64,000 nucleotides of DNA from Granulosicoccus sp963833195 (GTDB lineage Bacteria > Pseudomonadota > Gammaproteobacteria > Granulosicoccales > Granulosicoccaceae). The translations under genes and the position numbers were made by a program. The stretch covers positions 62,001 to 126,000 of the forward strand of contig CAWHXF010000024.1 of assembly GCA_963833195.1 (NCBI GenBank), given 5' to 3'. The notes beneath the pieces were generated by a model that was not told where the DNA came from, did not search any database, and saw only the letters and a program-made list of their open reading frames with translations. Below, in pieces: positions 52,385 through 61,050 of the stretch; position 1 is the first letter of the stretch, and each line of letters begins with the position of its first letter.

Positions 52385-54201
52385 GGTCTCAGCACCGCGG
52401 TCTGGACCCCGACCGGACCGCCGAGACCCATCAGGGTCCAGGCGACGATCACCTCGTCACCCGAGCGCACCATCTTCGGAAAGCCCACGGTCCTGCCACC
52501 CGTCGTGCTCGCGAGCGTGAGGGCCGGGCCGGGTGATCCCTGCACCGGCACCGCGCGCACCCGCAGCGCCTCCCCGAGGTCGGTGCGCTCCAGCGCACTG
52601 ACGAGCGCCGTGCCGTCGTCGAGCAGCACGGTGTCCAGACGTCCGAGCGCGCGTCCCTCGTCGACGCGCACCGGGTCGCCGAAGCGGTGGCCGCCGTCGC
52701 TCGAACGGGCCAGCAGCGCGCGCGGCGTATCGTCCGCGGCGGTGAACCACGTCGCCACGACGGCCTGCCCGTCCGCGGCGAGCGCGGGTCCGTTCACGGG
52801 ACAGCCCGCGATGCGCCAGCCGTCACGGTGTACCGGCGCAGGCTCGCTCCACGTTCCGTTCTCGTGGCGCAGTATCGAGATGTCGCGCACCTCGTCGACG
52901 GTGCGGTCGCGGTACGCGACCAGCACCGCATCGCCGCTGCGCACCGCGTCGGTCGGGCAGCACGTGCACACGTGCGGATCGAGCAACGTTCGGTCGGATA
53001 CCGTGCCGTCGGCATCGACCCTCGCCGAGCGCAGCGTCATGCGATCCCCCGGCAGGGGGCCGGAGGCCGTTTGCCCCGCGTCGCCGGCGTTGACGCGTCC
53101 GTCGAGCCAGGTCGCGAACAGCCCGCCGTCGGGCCACGCGAGCAAGGAGGTCATACCGTGCTGGGTCGGCGTGCCGTCGCGGTGAGGCACCACGGGTTCG
53201 CTCCAGCGCTCCCCGCCGTCGACCGACAACGACAGGTGCAGGTCGTAGGCGTACGGATCGTCGCCATTGGTGACCGGCCACCAGGCGGCGAGCGCGCCAT
53301 CGTCGAGCGCCGCCACTGACGGGAAGTCCGCCCAGTTCACGAACCAGTCGTCGCCCGAGGCGATCGTGACGGGCTCGGACCAGGCCCCGTCCGCGAGCCG
53401 CGACAGGCGCAGGGCGAAGCGCTCTCCACCCGCGGGCTCCAGCCAGCTCAGGCGCACGGCGCCCTCGCTGTCGACGACGAGGTTCGGCTCCCGACTGCCC
53501 GGCCGTGCGGGCACGGCCGGCGTCGCGACCGGACCGTCCAGTGCCGCCGCCACGCGCCGGATCTCGGTCGTCGACGCGGAGGGCTCGGACGCCGTCGGTA
53601 CCTCGGTCCGTGGCGCACCAGGCATCAGCGAGCGCACCAGCTCGATCACCTCGGGGGCGTCCCATTCGGTCGCCCCGTGGCGCACCGACACGGCCCCGCC
53701 CTCGGCGTCCAGCAGCACCGTGGTCGGGTAGGCGAACAGGTCCCAGTCGCGGGTCACGTCACCGTCCACGTCCAGCGCGATGGTGAAGCCCGGATCGAGC
53801 CCGAGCCGATCGAGGAACGCGACCAGCGCTTCGCGCGAGTCGCCCATGTTCACCGCGATCAGCTCGAACGGCTCGTCGGCGAGCGCCGCTGCAAGGCGGT
53901 CCAGCGAAGGCAGCTCCTCGATGCAGGGCCCGCACCAGGTGGCCCAGAAATTCAGCATGACGACCTGACCGCGCCGCTCGGCGAGCGCGACCGGGTCGTC
54001 GCCGAGCCCGGGCAGCTCGAACGGCGGGGGCGTCGGCTTCGTCCACGGCGTCATCACGGAGTCGGCTTTCGCGGCGAACGGCGCGATCGAGATCGCGAAC
54101 AGCGCGGTCGCCAGAACGAGCCTCGCCGCGCGCGCAAGCGGCAGTCTTCGACCCGAGCACCCTGGTGCAGTCCGTTTCGGATCCGAATGGCGCTCGTTCA
54201 T
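52381..54201 (-). CDS. TlpA thioredoxin fused to a BNR/sialidase-like propeller
   Basis: In this 606-residue exported fusion, about 60-195 form a TlpA-type thioredoxin domain (NFWATWCGPCIEELPSLD with Cys90 and Cys93; cis-Pro loop FAYPTTVLLDAEG). About 235-606 form a BNR-repeat propeller of the sialidase fold (LSVDGGERWSEPVVPHR, SSDGGHRFGDPVRVDEG). The propeller carries CTCCPTDAV (Cys412, 414, 415) and AGCPVNGP (Cys467), unexpected in a sialidase and suited to metal or disulphide chemistry. Sialidase catalytic residues are not evident. The start at 54201 overlaps the formyltransferase stop. Confidence 0.82.
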   Translation of the reverse strand: MNERHSDPKRTAPGCSGRRLPLARAARLVLATALFAISIAPFAAKADSVMTPWTKPTPPPFELPGLGDDPVALAERRGQVVMLNFWATWCGPCIEELPSLDRLAAALADEPFELIAVNMGDSREALVAFLDRLGLDPGFTIALDVDGDVTRDWDLFAYPTTVLLDAEGGAVSVRHGATEWDAPEVIELVRSLMPGAPRTEVPTASEPSASTTEIRRVAAALDGPVATPAVPARPGSREPNLVVDSEGAVRLSWLEPAGGERFALRLSRLADGAWSEPVTIASGDDWFVNWADFPSVAALDDGALAAWWPVTNGDDPYAYDLHLSLSVDGGERWSEPVVPHRDGTPTQHGMTSLLAWPDGGLFATWLDGRVNAGDAGQTASGPLPGDRMTLRSARVDADGTVSDRTLLDPHVCTCCPTDAVRSGDAVLVAYRDRTVDEVRDISILRHENGTWSEPAPVHRDGWRIAGCPVNGPALAADGQAVVATWFTAADDTPRALLARSSDGGHRFGDPVRVDEGRALGRLDTVLLDDGTALVSALERTDLGEALRVRAVPVQGSPGPALTLASTTGGRTVGFPKMVRSGDEVIVAWTLMGLGGPVGVQTAVLRP

Positions 54202-55373
54202 GAAGCTCGCTCGTCGTCGTTTCGAAGGGAAGGCGGATCGTCCGCCGGGAGTGCGGCCACGGCCGTTGCGGGCCGGTACCGATCCGTCGCGCAAGTCACC
54301 GCCGACAGGATACGGTGGGCGTCGAGTCGGGGTCGAAGCCGGATTCGACCGTTCTCGTGCAGCGGCCACAGCGTCGCACCTTGCGCCTCCAGACTTGCGT
54401 TATCGATGTCACGTCGCCGACCGGGCTCGTCGACGAGCTGGGTCGGCACCCGGCGAAACCGAGCTCGGTACCCCCGGTAGCCGCCGAGCTCCGCCGGCCA
54501 GCTTTCGAGGTAGCGCGCAAGATCCCACAAGGCGTTCAGGCACAAGGTCGAGGGCTTCAGTTGTCGCGCCAGCGCGCCTGACAGGAGATTCGGGGCGAAG
54601 CGCGTAGGCGAGGCACTCGGTTGGGATATGGCCGCATCGTCCCCGCCGGCCAACCGCTCGATCGCGCGGCGCAGCAACGGGACACCGAGCTCGACCTCGA
54701 CGAGCCGGTTCAGTTCGGTTCGGCGCGCGCCGCGGGGCCGGTCGACGCGGGCCCGTTCGAGCACCGGACCGGTATCGACACCCGCATCGACGATGTGTAC
54801 CGAGACGCCGATCGTCTCGCTTTGCTCGTGAATCAGCCACAGGAGCGGGTCGCCGCCCCGGTACTCCGGCAACCAGGCACCATGGACATTGATGGCGCCG
54901 AGCGGCAGCCCGGGTAGCGTCGACATGCTCAGCACGGGCGTGGCGAACACGATCGCGAGATCCGCCCGCAGCTCGTCCAGAGTGGCACGCAGCGCGAGCG
55001 CATCGCGCTTGTGGACCTCCCGGAACGGCAGGCCGTGATGGGTCGCGTAGTCCTCGAGAGTCGCAAAGGGCTGGCCGCGAAGGCGCCGACGAAGCGAGCG
55101 CAGCGCACCGACGAACGCCGACTCGCGTTCGTCGCCGTGTATCCGGATCACTCCGCACGCGAGCCCGGATAGGGCCGCGAAGGCACGTGCTATTGCGTTG
55201 AGACCGCTCGTGAGCAGCACGACCCGAGGCTGCTCCGCCCCGGGTTGCCACGGCGGCGAGACATCACCGTTCATGTCATCGATTCGGATCACCCCTAGAA
55301 TCGCGAGCGAGCCCGCCGCGTCGATCGCCGCCGACAAGCCCTCATCAACGTTGAGTGACGATAATTCGAGCAT
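54198..55373 (-). CDS. Formyltransferase-fold protein, substrate unknown
   Basis: Residues about 50-215 of 391 match the formyl-transfer domain of methionyl-tRNA formyltransferase, ArnA and relatives. The catalytic set is complete: Asn162 and His164 (GAINVHGAWLPEYRGG) and Asp200 (VDAGVDTGPVL). The N-terminal 45 residues and the C-terminal 170 are not recognised; no tRNA-binding Fmt domain is evident. It should move a formyl group from 10-formyl-tetrahydrofolate to an amine or sugar. A cytoplasmic enzyme in an otherwise periplasmic copper operon is odd; it sits between a cupredoxin lipoprotein and the TlpA-BNR fusion. Confidence 0.8.
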   Translation of the reverse strand: MLELSSLNVDEGLSAAIDAAGSLAILGVIRIDDMNGDVSPPWQPGAEQPRVVLLTSGLNAIARAFAALSGLACGVIRIHGDERESAFVGALRSLRRRLRGQPFATLEDYATHHGLPFREVHKRDALALRATLDELRADLAIVFATPVLSMSTLPGLPLGAINVHGAWLPEYRGGDPLLWLIHEQSETIGVSVHIVDAGVDTGPVLERARVDRPRGARRTELNRLVEVELGVPLLRRAIERLAGGDDAAISQPSASPTRFAPNLLSGALARQLKPSTLCLNALWDLARYLESWPAELGGYRGYRARFRRVPTQLVDEPGRRRDIDNASLEAQGATLWPLHENGRIRLRPRLDAHRILSAVTCATDRYRPATAVAALPADDPPSLRNDDERAS

Positions 55374-55398
55374 TGTCGACGCGATCGAACGGCGGTCG

Positions 55399-55911
55399 CT
55401 AGCGCTCGACCACGTTCACCGAGGCCCGCATCCCGGCCTCGAGATGGCCCGGCTCCAGGCAGGCGATGTCGACCGTGCCGGCCTCGGCGAACCGCCACAC
55501 GACGCTGCCCTCTTCGCCGGCCGCGAGCGACACCGAATTGGGCTCGTCGTGCTCCATGCCCGGGAACTTCGTCATCAGCTCATGATGCTCCGCGATCTCT
55601 CCGGCACTGCCAAGGGTGAACTCGTGACGCAGCGCGCCCTCGTTCACGACCTCGAACGCGACGGTCTCGCCGGCATCGACCTTGAAGCTTGCAGGCGTGT
55701 AGCGCATCGTGTCGTCCATCTCGACGCGAATCGTGCGATCGGCGGCGGACAGCTCTCCAGGCTCGCCGATCGCCGCGTCCGCATGCTCGTCCTCGTGCTC
55801 CATGCCCTCGGCGCCGTGGCCGTGTCCGGCCTCGTCATGACCCGTCGAGCAGCCCGAGACAAAGCCCGCAAGGAGAAGCGTGAGCACCGAGCCCAGCGAA
55901 AGTCTGTACAT
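55399..55911 (-). CDS. Cupredoxin lipoprotein
   Basis: This 170-residue protein has a lipoprotein signal (LLLAGFVSGC), a His/Glu-rich linker (AGHGHGAEGMEHEDEHAD) and a type-1 copper domain. The ligands are His in RHEFTLG and Cys, His and Met in CLEPGHLEAGM. It should be anchored in the periplasm and bind or pass copper. The start may be 33 bases upstream at 55944, but 55911 gives a normal signal. A close relative without lipobox is 56356-56883. It is a possible client of LspA and Lnt encoded in the window. Confidence 0.88.
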   Translation of the reverse strand: MYRLSLGSVLTLLLAGFVSGCSTGHDEAGHGHGAEGMEHEDEHADAAIGEPGELSAADRTIRVEMDDTMRYTPASFKVDAGETVAFEVVNEGALRHEFTLGSAGEIAEHHELMTKFPGMEHDEPNSVSLAAGEEGSVVWRFAEAGTVDIACLEPGHLEAGMRASVNVVER

Positions 55912-55964
55912 GTGCCGTGTACCGTGTCGGTTATCCGAAACCAATCATCCATGTCTGAATCGGT

Positions 55965-56279
55965 CTACTCGACCTCGAGCTCCTCGATGACCATGTTCGT
56001 GCCGTCCATGACGACGTAGAACTTCACGTCCGACCCTTTCTCGACACCGTCGAGCATCGCGGGGTCCTTCATGCCGAACACCATGGTCATCGGCGGCATG
56101 TCGAGGTTCGCGATGGGGCCGTGCTTGATGGTGATCTTGCCCTGCTCGGTGTCGACCTTGCGCACCGTACCTTCGGTCAACGGGCGGTCACCGGAAGCCT
56201 GCACCAGGCCGAAGGGCAGGGTGGAGGCGGCGAGCACGAGCAGCGCACGGGTCGCGGTCACGAGGTTCAGCTTCTTCAT
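55965..56279 (-). CDS. cusF: CusF-like periplasmic copper chaperone
   Basis: The 104-residue exported protein (signal ending GLVQASG) has a CusF-type OB fold with the metal motif IKHGPIANLDMPPMTMVFGM (His53, Met61, Met64, Met66). The tryptophan of classical CusF is replaced by Met, as in many free copper-binding members of the family. It delivers Cu(I)/Ag(I) within the periplasm, probably to the Cus pump or the cupredoxins beside it. It lies 53 bp downstream of the upstream cupredoxin operon gene and 76 bp from the preceding start. Confidence 0.88.
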   Translation of the reverse strand: MKKLNLVTATRALLVLAASTLPFGLVQASGDRPLTEGTVRKVDTEQGKITIKHGPIANLDMPPMTMVFGMKDPAMLDGVEKGSDVKFYVVMDGTNMVIEELEVE

Positions 56280-56355
56280 GTCGGATGTATCCTTGGAATG
56301 AAAGAGAGTGGGACGAGGACGTGCAGGCATGGGGATCGCCACCGGCTCGGGGCGT

Positions 56356-56883
56356 TCAGCCCTCGGACCCGGCATCGACCTCGAGGTCGCCGACCATCCC
56401 GGCTTGATAGTGACCGGCGATCAGGCACGCGAACGCGAAGTCCCCGGACCGATTGAACGTCCATACGAGCTCGCTGCTGTTGCCGGAGTCGACGTGCGCC
56501 ATGTACGGCTCGTCGTGCTCCATGCCGGGAAACTTCATCATCATCTCGGCATGCTCGTCGTTCGAGTCCTTCGTGCCGAGCACGAACTCGTGGTTCAGCT
56601 GGCCTTCGTTCGTGACGACGAACTTGACGGTCTCGCCCTCCTCGACACGGATCGAGGCGGGCACGAACTCCATCGAGTCCTTCATGGCCACCTCGACGGT
56701 GCGCGTGGCCTCGCTCTCCTCGGCGGCGATGCCCCAGGCTTTCTGCTCCTTGACGAGCTCGGCGTCCGCATCGGCGTGCGAGTCCTCGCCGGACTTCTTG
56801 GTGTGCGCAAGTGCCGCAGTGGACGCGCTGCCCAGCAGGGCCGCGACGAGAGTGACGCGCAGGATGTTCGGGACGTGCTTCAT
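56356..56883 (-). CDS. Exported cupredoxin
   Basis: This 175-residue exported protein (signal peptide ending TAALAH) has a plastocyanin-like domain with a complete type-1 site: His in LNHEFVLG and Cys, His and Met in ACLIAGHYQAGM. The KFPGMEHDEPYM segment matches the lipoprotein cupredoxin at 55399. It should bind copper in the periplasm or pass electrons to the oxidase encoded just upstream (62 bp gap). The two cupredoxins probably arose by duplication. Confidence 0.9.
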   Translation of the reverse strand: MKHVPNILRVTLVAALLGSASTAALAHTKKSGEDSHADADAELVKEQKAWGIAAEESEATRTVEVAMKDSMEFVPASIRVEEGETVKFVVTNEGQLNHEFVLGTKDSNDEHAEMMMKFPGMEHDEPYMAHVDSGNSSELVWTFNRSGDFAFACLIAGHYQAGMVGDLEVDAGSEG

Positions 56884-56945
56884 GGAAGTTCCTCGTGGTG
56901 TGATCGGACGGAGCTCCGGCGGACCGGAGCTCCAGGGTCGGACTT

Positions 56946-58358
56946 TCAGCCCCGGCGCGTGCCGGGCCGGCGCACGTTCACCTCGACCGTCTCGGTCGGG
57001 GCGCTCGGCACGAAGCTCGAGGCGTCCGCGACTTCGGAGCGGAAGCGTGCGGGCTCCGGCAACTCGCCGGTGTACTCCCAGGCGATCGTGCCCTCTGGGT
57101 GATCGAACCAGCCGGGGTCGGAGTAGTCGCCCGGCGGTTGGTCGTCGCGGACCTTCATCATCGAGAACATGCCGCCCATCTCGACCGAGCCGTAGGGGCC
57201 GTCGCCCGTCATCATCTTCGCGGTGTTGTCGGGCAGCGGCATCTCCATCTCGGTCATGTCGGCCATGCCGCGCTCGCCCATGACCATGTAGTCGGGGATG
57301 AGCTTGCCGATGCGCTTGGACATCCCGGTGTGATCGACCCCGATCATCGTCGGCACGTCGTGGCCCATCGCGTTCATCGTGTGGTGGCTCTTGTGGCAGT
57401 GGAACGCCCAGTCGCCTGCCTCGTCGGCGAGGAACTCGATCTGACGCATCTGACCCACCGCGATGTCGGTCGTGACCTCGGGCGTCCTGAAGCCTGCGCG
57501 CGTCGGTCCGCCGTCGGTGCCCGTGACCTCGAACTCGTGCCCGTGCAGGTGGATCGGGTGGTTCGTCATCGTGAGGTTGCCGAAGCGCACGCGCACCTTG
57601 TCGCCGGTGCGGACATTGAACGAGTCGATGCCCGGGAACAGCCGGCTGTTCCAGGACCACAGGTTGAAGTCGAGCATCGTCATGATCTTCGGCGTGTACG
57701 CGCCCGGCTCGACGTCGTAGGCGTTCAGCAGCACGCAGTAGTCCCGGTCGACGTGCGAGATGAGCGGGTGATCCTCCTTCGGGTGCGTGACCCACGAACC
57801 CATCATGCCCATGGCCATCTGCACCATCTCGTCGCCGTGCGGGTGGTACATGAACGTGCCGGGACGACGGGCGACGAACTCGTACACGAACGTCTTGCCG
57901 GCCGGAATGGGCGGCTGCGTCAGCCCCGACACGCCGTCCATGCCGCTCGGCAGGCGCTGGCCGTGCCAGTGGATGCTGGTGTGCTCGGGCAGCTTGTTCG
58001 TGACGTAGATGCGAATCCGGTCGCCCTCGACGACCTCGATGGTCGGCCCCGGGCTCTGGCCGTTGTAGCCCCACAGGTTCGCTTTGAAGCCGGGCGTCAT
58101 CTCGCGCACCACGGGCTCGGCCACGAGGTGGAATTCCTTGATGCCGTTTCGCATGCGCCAAGGCGCCGTCCAGCCGTTCGGCGTGATGACCGGGTGGTAG
58201 TGCGGTCCGGTGTCGGCGTACAGGGGCGCGGCGGTCTCGGTGCCGTCCATGTAGACGGGCTCCGGCAACGCCGCCATGGCGACTCGGCTCACTGAGCCTG
58301 CCGCCACGGCACCGCCTGCAATGCCCGCCAGGCGCATGAAGTCTCTTCTGTTACTCAT
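56946..58358 (-). CDS. Periplasmic multicopper oxidase
   Basis: The 470-residue oxidase has a Tat-like signal (NRRDFMRLAGIAGGAVAAGS) and four copper motifs: SIHWHGQRLPSGMDG, TFMYHPHGDEMVQMAMGM, HPIHLHGHEFEVTG and WAFHCHKSHHTMNAMG. The last motif has spacing typical of a distinct branch of copper-resistance oxidases, and Met residues are enriched near 370-410 (MGERGMADMTEMEMPLPDN). It should oxidise Cu(I) or an organic substrate. It is the second gene of the nine-gene operon, followed by the cupredoxins. Confidence 0.92.
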   Translation of the reverse strand: MSNRRDFMRLAGIAGGAVAAGSVSRVAMAALPEPVYMDGTETAAPLYADTGPHYHPVITPNGWTAPWRMRNGIKEFHLVAEPVVREMTPGFKANLWGYNGQSPGPTIEVVEGDRIRIYVTNKLPEHTSIHWHGQRLPSGMDGVSGLTQPPIPAGKTFVYEFVARRPGTFMYHPHGDEMVQMAMGMMGSWVTHPKEDHPLISHVDRDYCVLLNAYDVEPGAYTPKIMTMLDFNLWSWNSRLFPGIDSFNVRTGDKVRVRFGNLTMTNHPIHLHGHEFEVTGTDGGPTRAGFRTPEVTTDIAVGQMRQIEFLADEAGDWAFHCHKSHHTMNAMGHDVPTMIGVDHTGMSKRIGKLIPDYMVMGERGMADMTEMEMPLPDNTAKMMTGDGPYGSVEMGGMFSMMKVRDDQPPGDYSDPGWFDHPEGTIAWEYTGELPEPARFRSEVADASSFVPSAPTETVEVNVRRPGTRRG

Positions 58359-58385
58359 ATGCGGCTTCTGATTTCCTGTCTGTGG

Positions 58386-58661
58386 TCAGTCGGGTTGAAC
58401 GAGGTTGCGCACCTCGCGGATACCGGGCGCGCCGCCGACCACACGCGCGACGCGCCGGCGGTGGATCTCGCTCTCGACGTGGCCGTAGACCGTCGCGATC
58501 CCGTCATGGGCCGACACGTTCACCGACGGCCAGGTGTTCAGGTAGCCTTCGTGATTCAGGTAATGCCTGAGCTCGGCCGATTCGTCACCCGCGTGAGCGG
58601 GGCCGAGCACCGATGCCGACAGGGCGGCGACGAGCAGAACGTGCGTGATGCGTTCGATCAT
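58386..58661 (-). CDS. Periplasmic BON-domain protein
   Basis: The 91-residue exported protein has a signal peptide (HVLLVAALSASVLGPAHAG) and one BON domain (ELRHYLNHEGYLNTWPSVNV, GIATVYGHVESEIHRRRV, GAPGIREVRNLV). GGGAG precedes the ATG by eight bases. It is the first gene of the nine-gene copper operon, 67 bases downstream of the predicted start point of the boxed promoter. BON domains bind membranes or small ligands; the role in copper handling is unknown. Confidence 0.87.
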   Translation of the reverse strand: MIERITHVLLVAALSASVLGPAHAGDESAELRHYLNHEGYLNTWPSVNVSAHDGIATVYGHVESEIHRRRVARVVGGAPGIREVRNLVQPD

Positions 58662-58734
58662 GACGTTACTCCCTAGATAAGGCGGTATGTGAGGGCCGGC
58701 GCGGCGTAGTCGACTTGGCGCCGTCGTGCACCGA

Positions 58735-58790
58735 ATTATCGGCTGCGCCCTTGTCAGGGCCCGAGCAGTCAGATTACGTTTTCCTGACAG
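58735..58790 (-). promoter_or_regulatory. CopR-like box promoter of the nine-gene operon
   Basis: In gene direction CTGTCAGGAAAACGTAAT (58773-58790), then 32 bp, then GATAAT (58735-58740). The -10 is close to consensus and no good -35 lies 17 bp before it, as expected for an activated promoter. Confidence 0.78.
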
Positions 58791-58813
58791 CCCGGCGACG
58801 AGTGCGCGCGCCA

Positions 58814-60277
58814 TCAGTGCGGCGCCGCGCCGCCGCCCGCATCGCCGCCGCCCATGGCGGCGACCGCCGCGGTGGTCGGACTCCCGGTGATCGATGCCTG
58901 GAGCGCCGACTCGGCCAGCCAGAACTGTCGCTGGGCGTCGATCGCGGCCTCGACCGCGCCGATGGACGAACGCGAGTCCGCCAGCAGCTCGAACACGCCG
59001 ATGAGCATGCCGTTGTACTGCAGCACGTTCTCTTCCGAGATCAGCTCGCGCAGAGGCAGGATCTCGTCCTGGTAGAACATCGCGACGTCGTAGGCCGTCC
59101 GGTACGCGCTGTAGTTCTCGCGCAGGTTCGAGCTGACGGTGCGCAGCGTCTGGGCGTAGCGGTTGGCCGCGGCCAGGGTGCGCGCGTTCAGCGCGTCGCG
59201 CTGCATGCCGCCCCAGTCGAACAGCGGCACGGTCAGCGCAAGCTCGTAGCCGTCGGCGGATTCGGCCTCGATGTCGATGTCATCGAAGGCCTCTCCTGGC
59301 TCGCCCTCGCTGAAGACAGTGGTGCTCAGGTAGCCGACCTCGATGTCGGTGAACGTCGTGATCCGACCGAGCCCCTGTCCGCGCGCCGCGGCCTCGAGAT
59401 CCGCCTTGGCGAGCTGCACGTCCAGCCGGCGCTCGTTGAGCGTGTCGGCCAGCCGCTCGGGCTGCATCGGCTGCTCGGGCAGCTCGGGCAGCATCTCGGG
59501 CAGCTCGAGCGCGCTCGCCTGGTCCTCGTTCAGGCCCAGCAGTCGAATCAGTTGCTCGCGGGCGGCCCGCGCCGCGTGCCGCTCCGCCGCCAGCTGCGCG
59601 GTCGTCTCGGCGTAGAACACCTGTTCGCGCGCGCGCTGCAGGCGGCTGTAGTTGCCCACCGACTCCAGCCGACGCGCCATCTCGGCGCTGGCCGAGGCGT
59701 TCTCGGCCACCTGCTCGGCGTACTGCAGGCTCTGCTCGGCGGCAACCGCCTCGACCCAGGCCTGACGCACCTCGGTGACGCTGTCGACGACCTCGGACGC
59801 GAGCGCGATCTTCGCCCGCTCGATGCGCCGATCCGCCGCGCGCTTCCTGAGCGGTAGCGTGAGCACGTCCAGCAGGCCGAACGCGAACACCCGCTCGATC
59901 TCGTCCTCGGCGCCGTCGTCGGTAGTGAGGCGCGAGAACGCGAACACGGGGTTCGGGATGCGTCCGGACTGCGCGGCCTCGGCCCCGTCGGCCCAGCTGT
60001 CCGCGATCATCGCCTGCATGGCCGGGCTGTTGGCGAGCGCGAGCCGGACGGCCGCATCGCGATCGAGCGTGCCGCCGAGGATCTCTGCCGTCACCTCGGC
60101 GCGAGCCCGGCGCTGCTCATCGGTGCGGGCGAGCTCGAGCTCGCCGCCGGTGTAGCCCGCGAGCTCCTCGTTGGTCCACGAGACGCTGTCCTCGATGCTG
60201 AAGGACGCGCACCCGGAAACGAGCGCGGCAATGCCCGTCAGCGCAAGGCCGGCGCGCCTTCCTCCGCGCCTGCTCAT
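58814..60277 (-). CDS. Outer-membrane efflux lipoprotein (TolC family)
   Basis: This 487-residue outer-membrane factor has a lipoprotein signal (ALTGIAALVSGCAS) and two coiled-coil OEP repeats (LDRDAAVRLALANSPAMQAM and LADTLNERRLDVQLAKADLE), with FDWGGMQRDALNARTLAAAN near the end. It would form a trimeric channel through the outer membrane. No RND pump is encoded with it, so it may serve the CusBA pump at 42 kb or another exporter outside the window. Its ATG overlaps the preceding gene (ATGA); the operon starts from the boxed promoter at 61568. Confidence 0.9.
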   Translation of the reverse strand: MSRRGGRRAGLALTGIAALVSGCASFSIEDSVSWTNEELAGYTGGELELARTDEQRRARAEVTAEILGGTLDRDAAVRLALANSPAMQAMIADSWADGAEAAQSGRIPNPVFAFSRLTTDDGAEDEIERVFAFGLLDVLTLPLRKRAADRRIERAKIALASEVVDSVTEVRQAWVEAVAAEQSLQYAEQVAENASASAEMARRLESVGNYSRLQRAREQVFYAETTAQLAAERHAARAAREQLIRLLGLNEDQASALELPEMLPELPEQPMQPERLADTLNERRLDVQLAKADLEAAARGQGLGRITTFTDIEVGYLSTTVFSEGEPGEAFDDIDIEAESADGYELALTVPLFDWGGMQRDALNARTLAAANRYAQTLRTVSSNLRENYSAYRTAYDVAMFYQDEILPLRELISEENVLQYNGMLIGVFELLADSRSSIGAVEAAIDAQRQFWLAESALQASITGSPTTAAVAAMGGGDAGGGAAPH

Positions 60278-60900
60278 TCCTGGTCTCCGTCGTTGAGCTC
60301 GTCGCCGGACGCCGACTCGTACATCTCGCGGGCGTACGTCTTCCAGCCGCCGATGCGGCCGACCGTGTCGTTCGCGCCGACCCAGTCTGGGCCATCGCTC
60401 TCCTCGAACACCTCGTAGGCTTCCAAGGCCGACTCATACTCGATGACGGGGCGGAGCGAGGCCGGTGCGTCCTCGGGATCGCCCTCAGGCTCCACGCCGC
60501 GTCGCTGTGAGGTCGACTCCTGCAGCTTCTGGACCGGCGCCGGGACGCGCGTCACGTCGGTATCGACCGGAGCCTGCGTCGGCTCGGCCATCGCCGCGTC
60601 GGGTGCCCGATCGGGCATCTCGGCGGGAGTCTCCTCGACCGCGCGCCCCAACATGGGCGCGTCCGGCGCGGCGGAGGCGTCCGGCACGGCAGTGGCATCC
60701 GGCGCGGTGGGATCGTCGTCGAAGGAGCGGAAGCCCGCGGTCGCGGACTCGTACTCGAAGATCGCGTCCGCGTCACGGCCCAGGCGGTCCTGGGACTGCG
60801 CGATGGCCGGAACGAGCGCCCAGGCGCACGCGATGGCGATCGCCGCGCGCGTCGACGCCCGGCGGGTCGGGTCGGGAGGGATGGTGAACGAACGACTCAT
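60274..60900 (-). CDS. Exported protein of copper efflux operons
   Basis: A 208-residue secreted protein with signal peptide (AAIAIACAWALVPAIAQSQ), a low-complexity Asp/Pro/Ala middle (about 60-120) and a conserved C-terminal segment VIEYESALEAYEVF plus WVGANDTVGRIGGWKTYARE. The WxxANDxVGxxGGW-like ending recurs in small proteins encoded next to outer-membrane copper factors, but I know no function. The FEYESA and IEYESA segments repeat once at each end. It overlaps the outer-membrane factor start. Confidence 0.72.
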   Translation of the reverse strand: MSRSFTIPPDPTRRASTRAAIAIACAWALVPAIAQSQDRLGRDADAIFEYESATAGFRSFDDDPTAPDATAVPDASAAPDAPMLGRAVEETPAEMPDRAPDAAMAEPTQAPVDTDVTRVPAPVQKLQESTSQRRGVEPEGDPEDAPASLRPVIEYESALEAYEVFEESDGPDWVGANDTVGRIGGWKTYAREMYESASGDELNDGDQE

Positions 60901-61050
60901 GAGAAGGTTCTCGAATGGCGTGACCGAGGCCGATCGACCGGCGACCGGATCGGCGGGAAAGGGATGATGGGGTCGGCTCCACGGGCGGCGCAGCGACCCG
61001 AGGACACGGGGTGCCGCCTGCCGGCGGCTGGCCGCGCGTCAATCGGGCTT

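Noticed and set aside
58556..58565. GTAAT-like sequence inside the BON gene as a further copper box
   Set aside because: The GTCAGG half and the -10 at 32 bp are absent, so it is a chance match.
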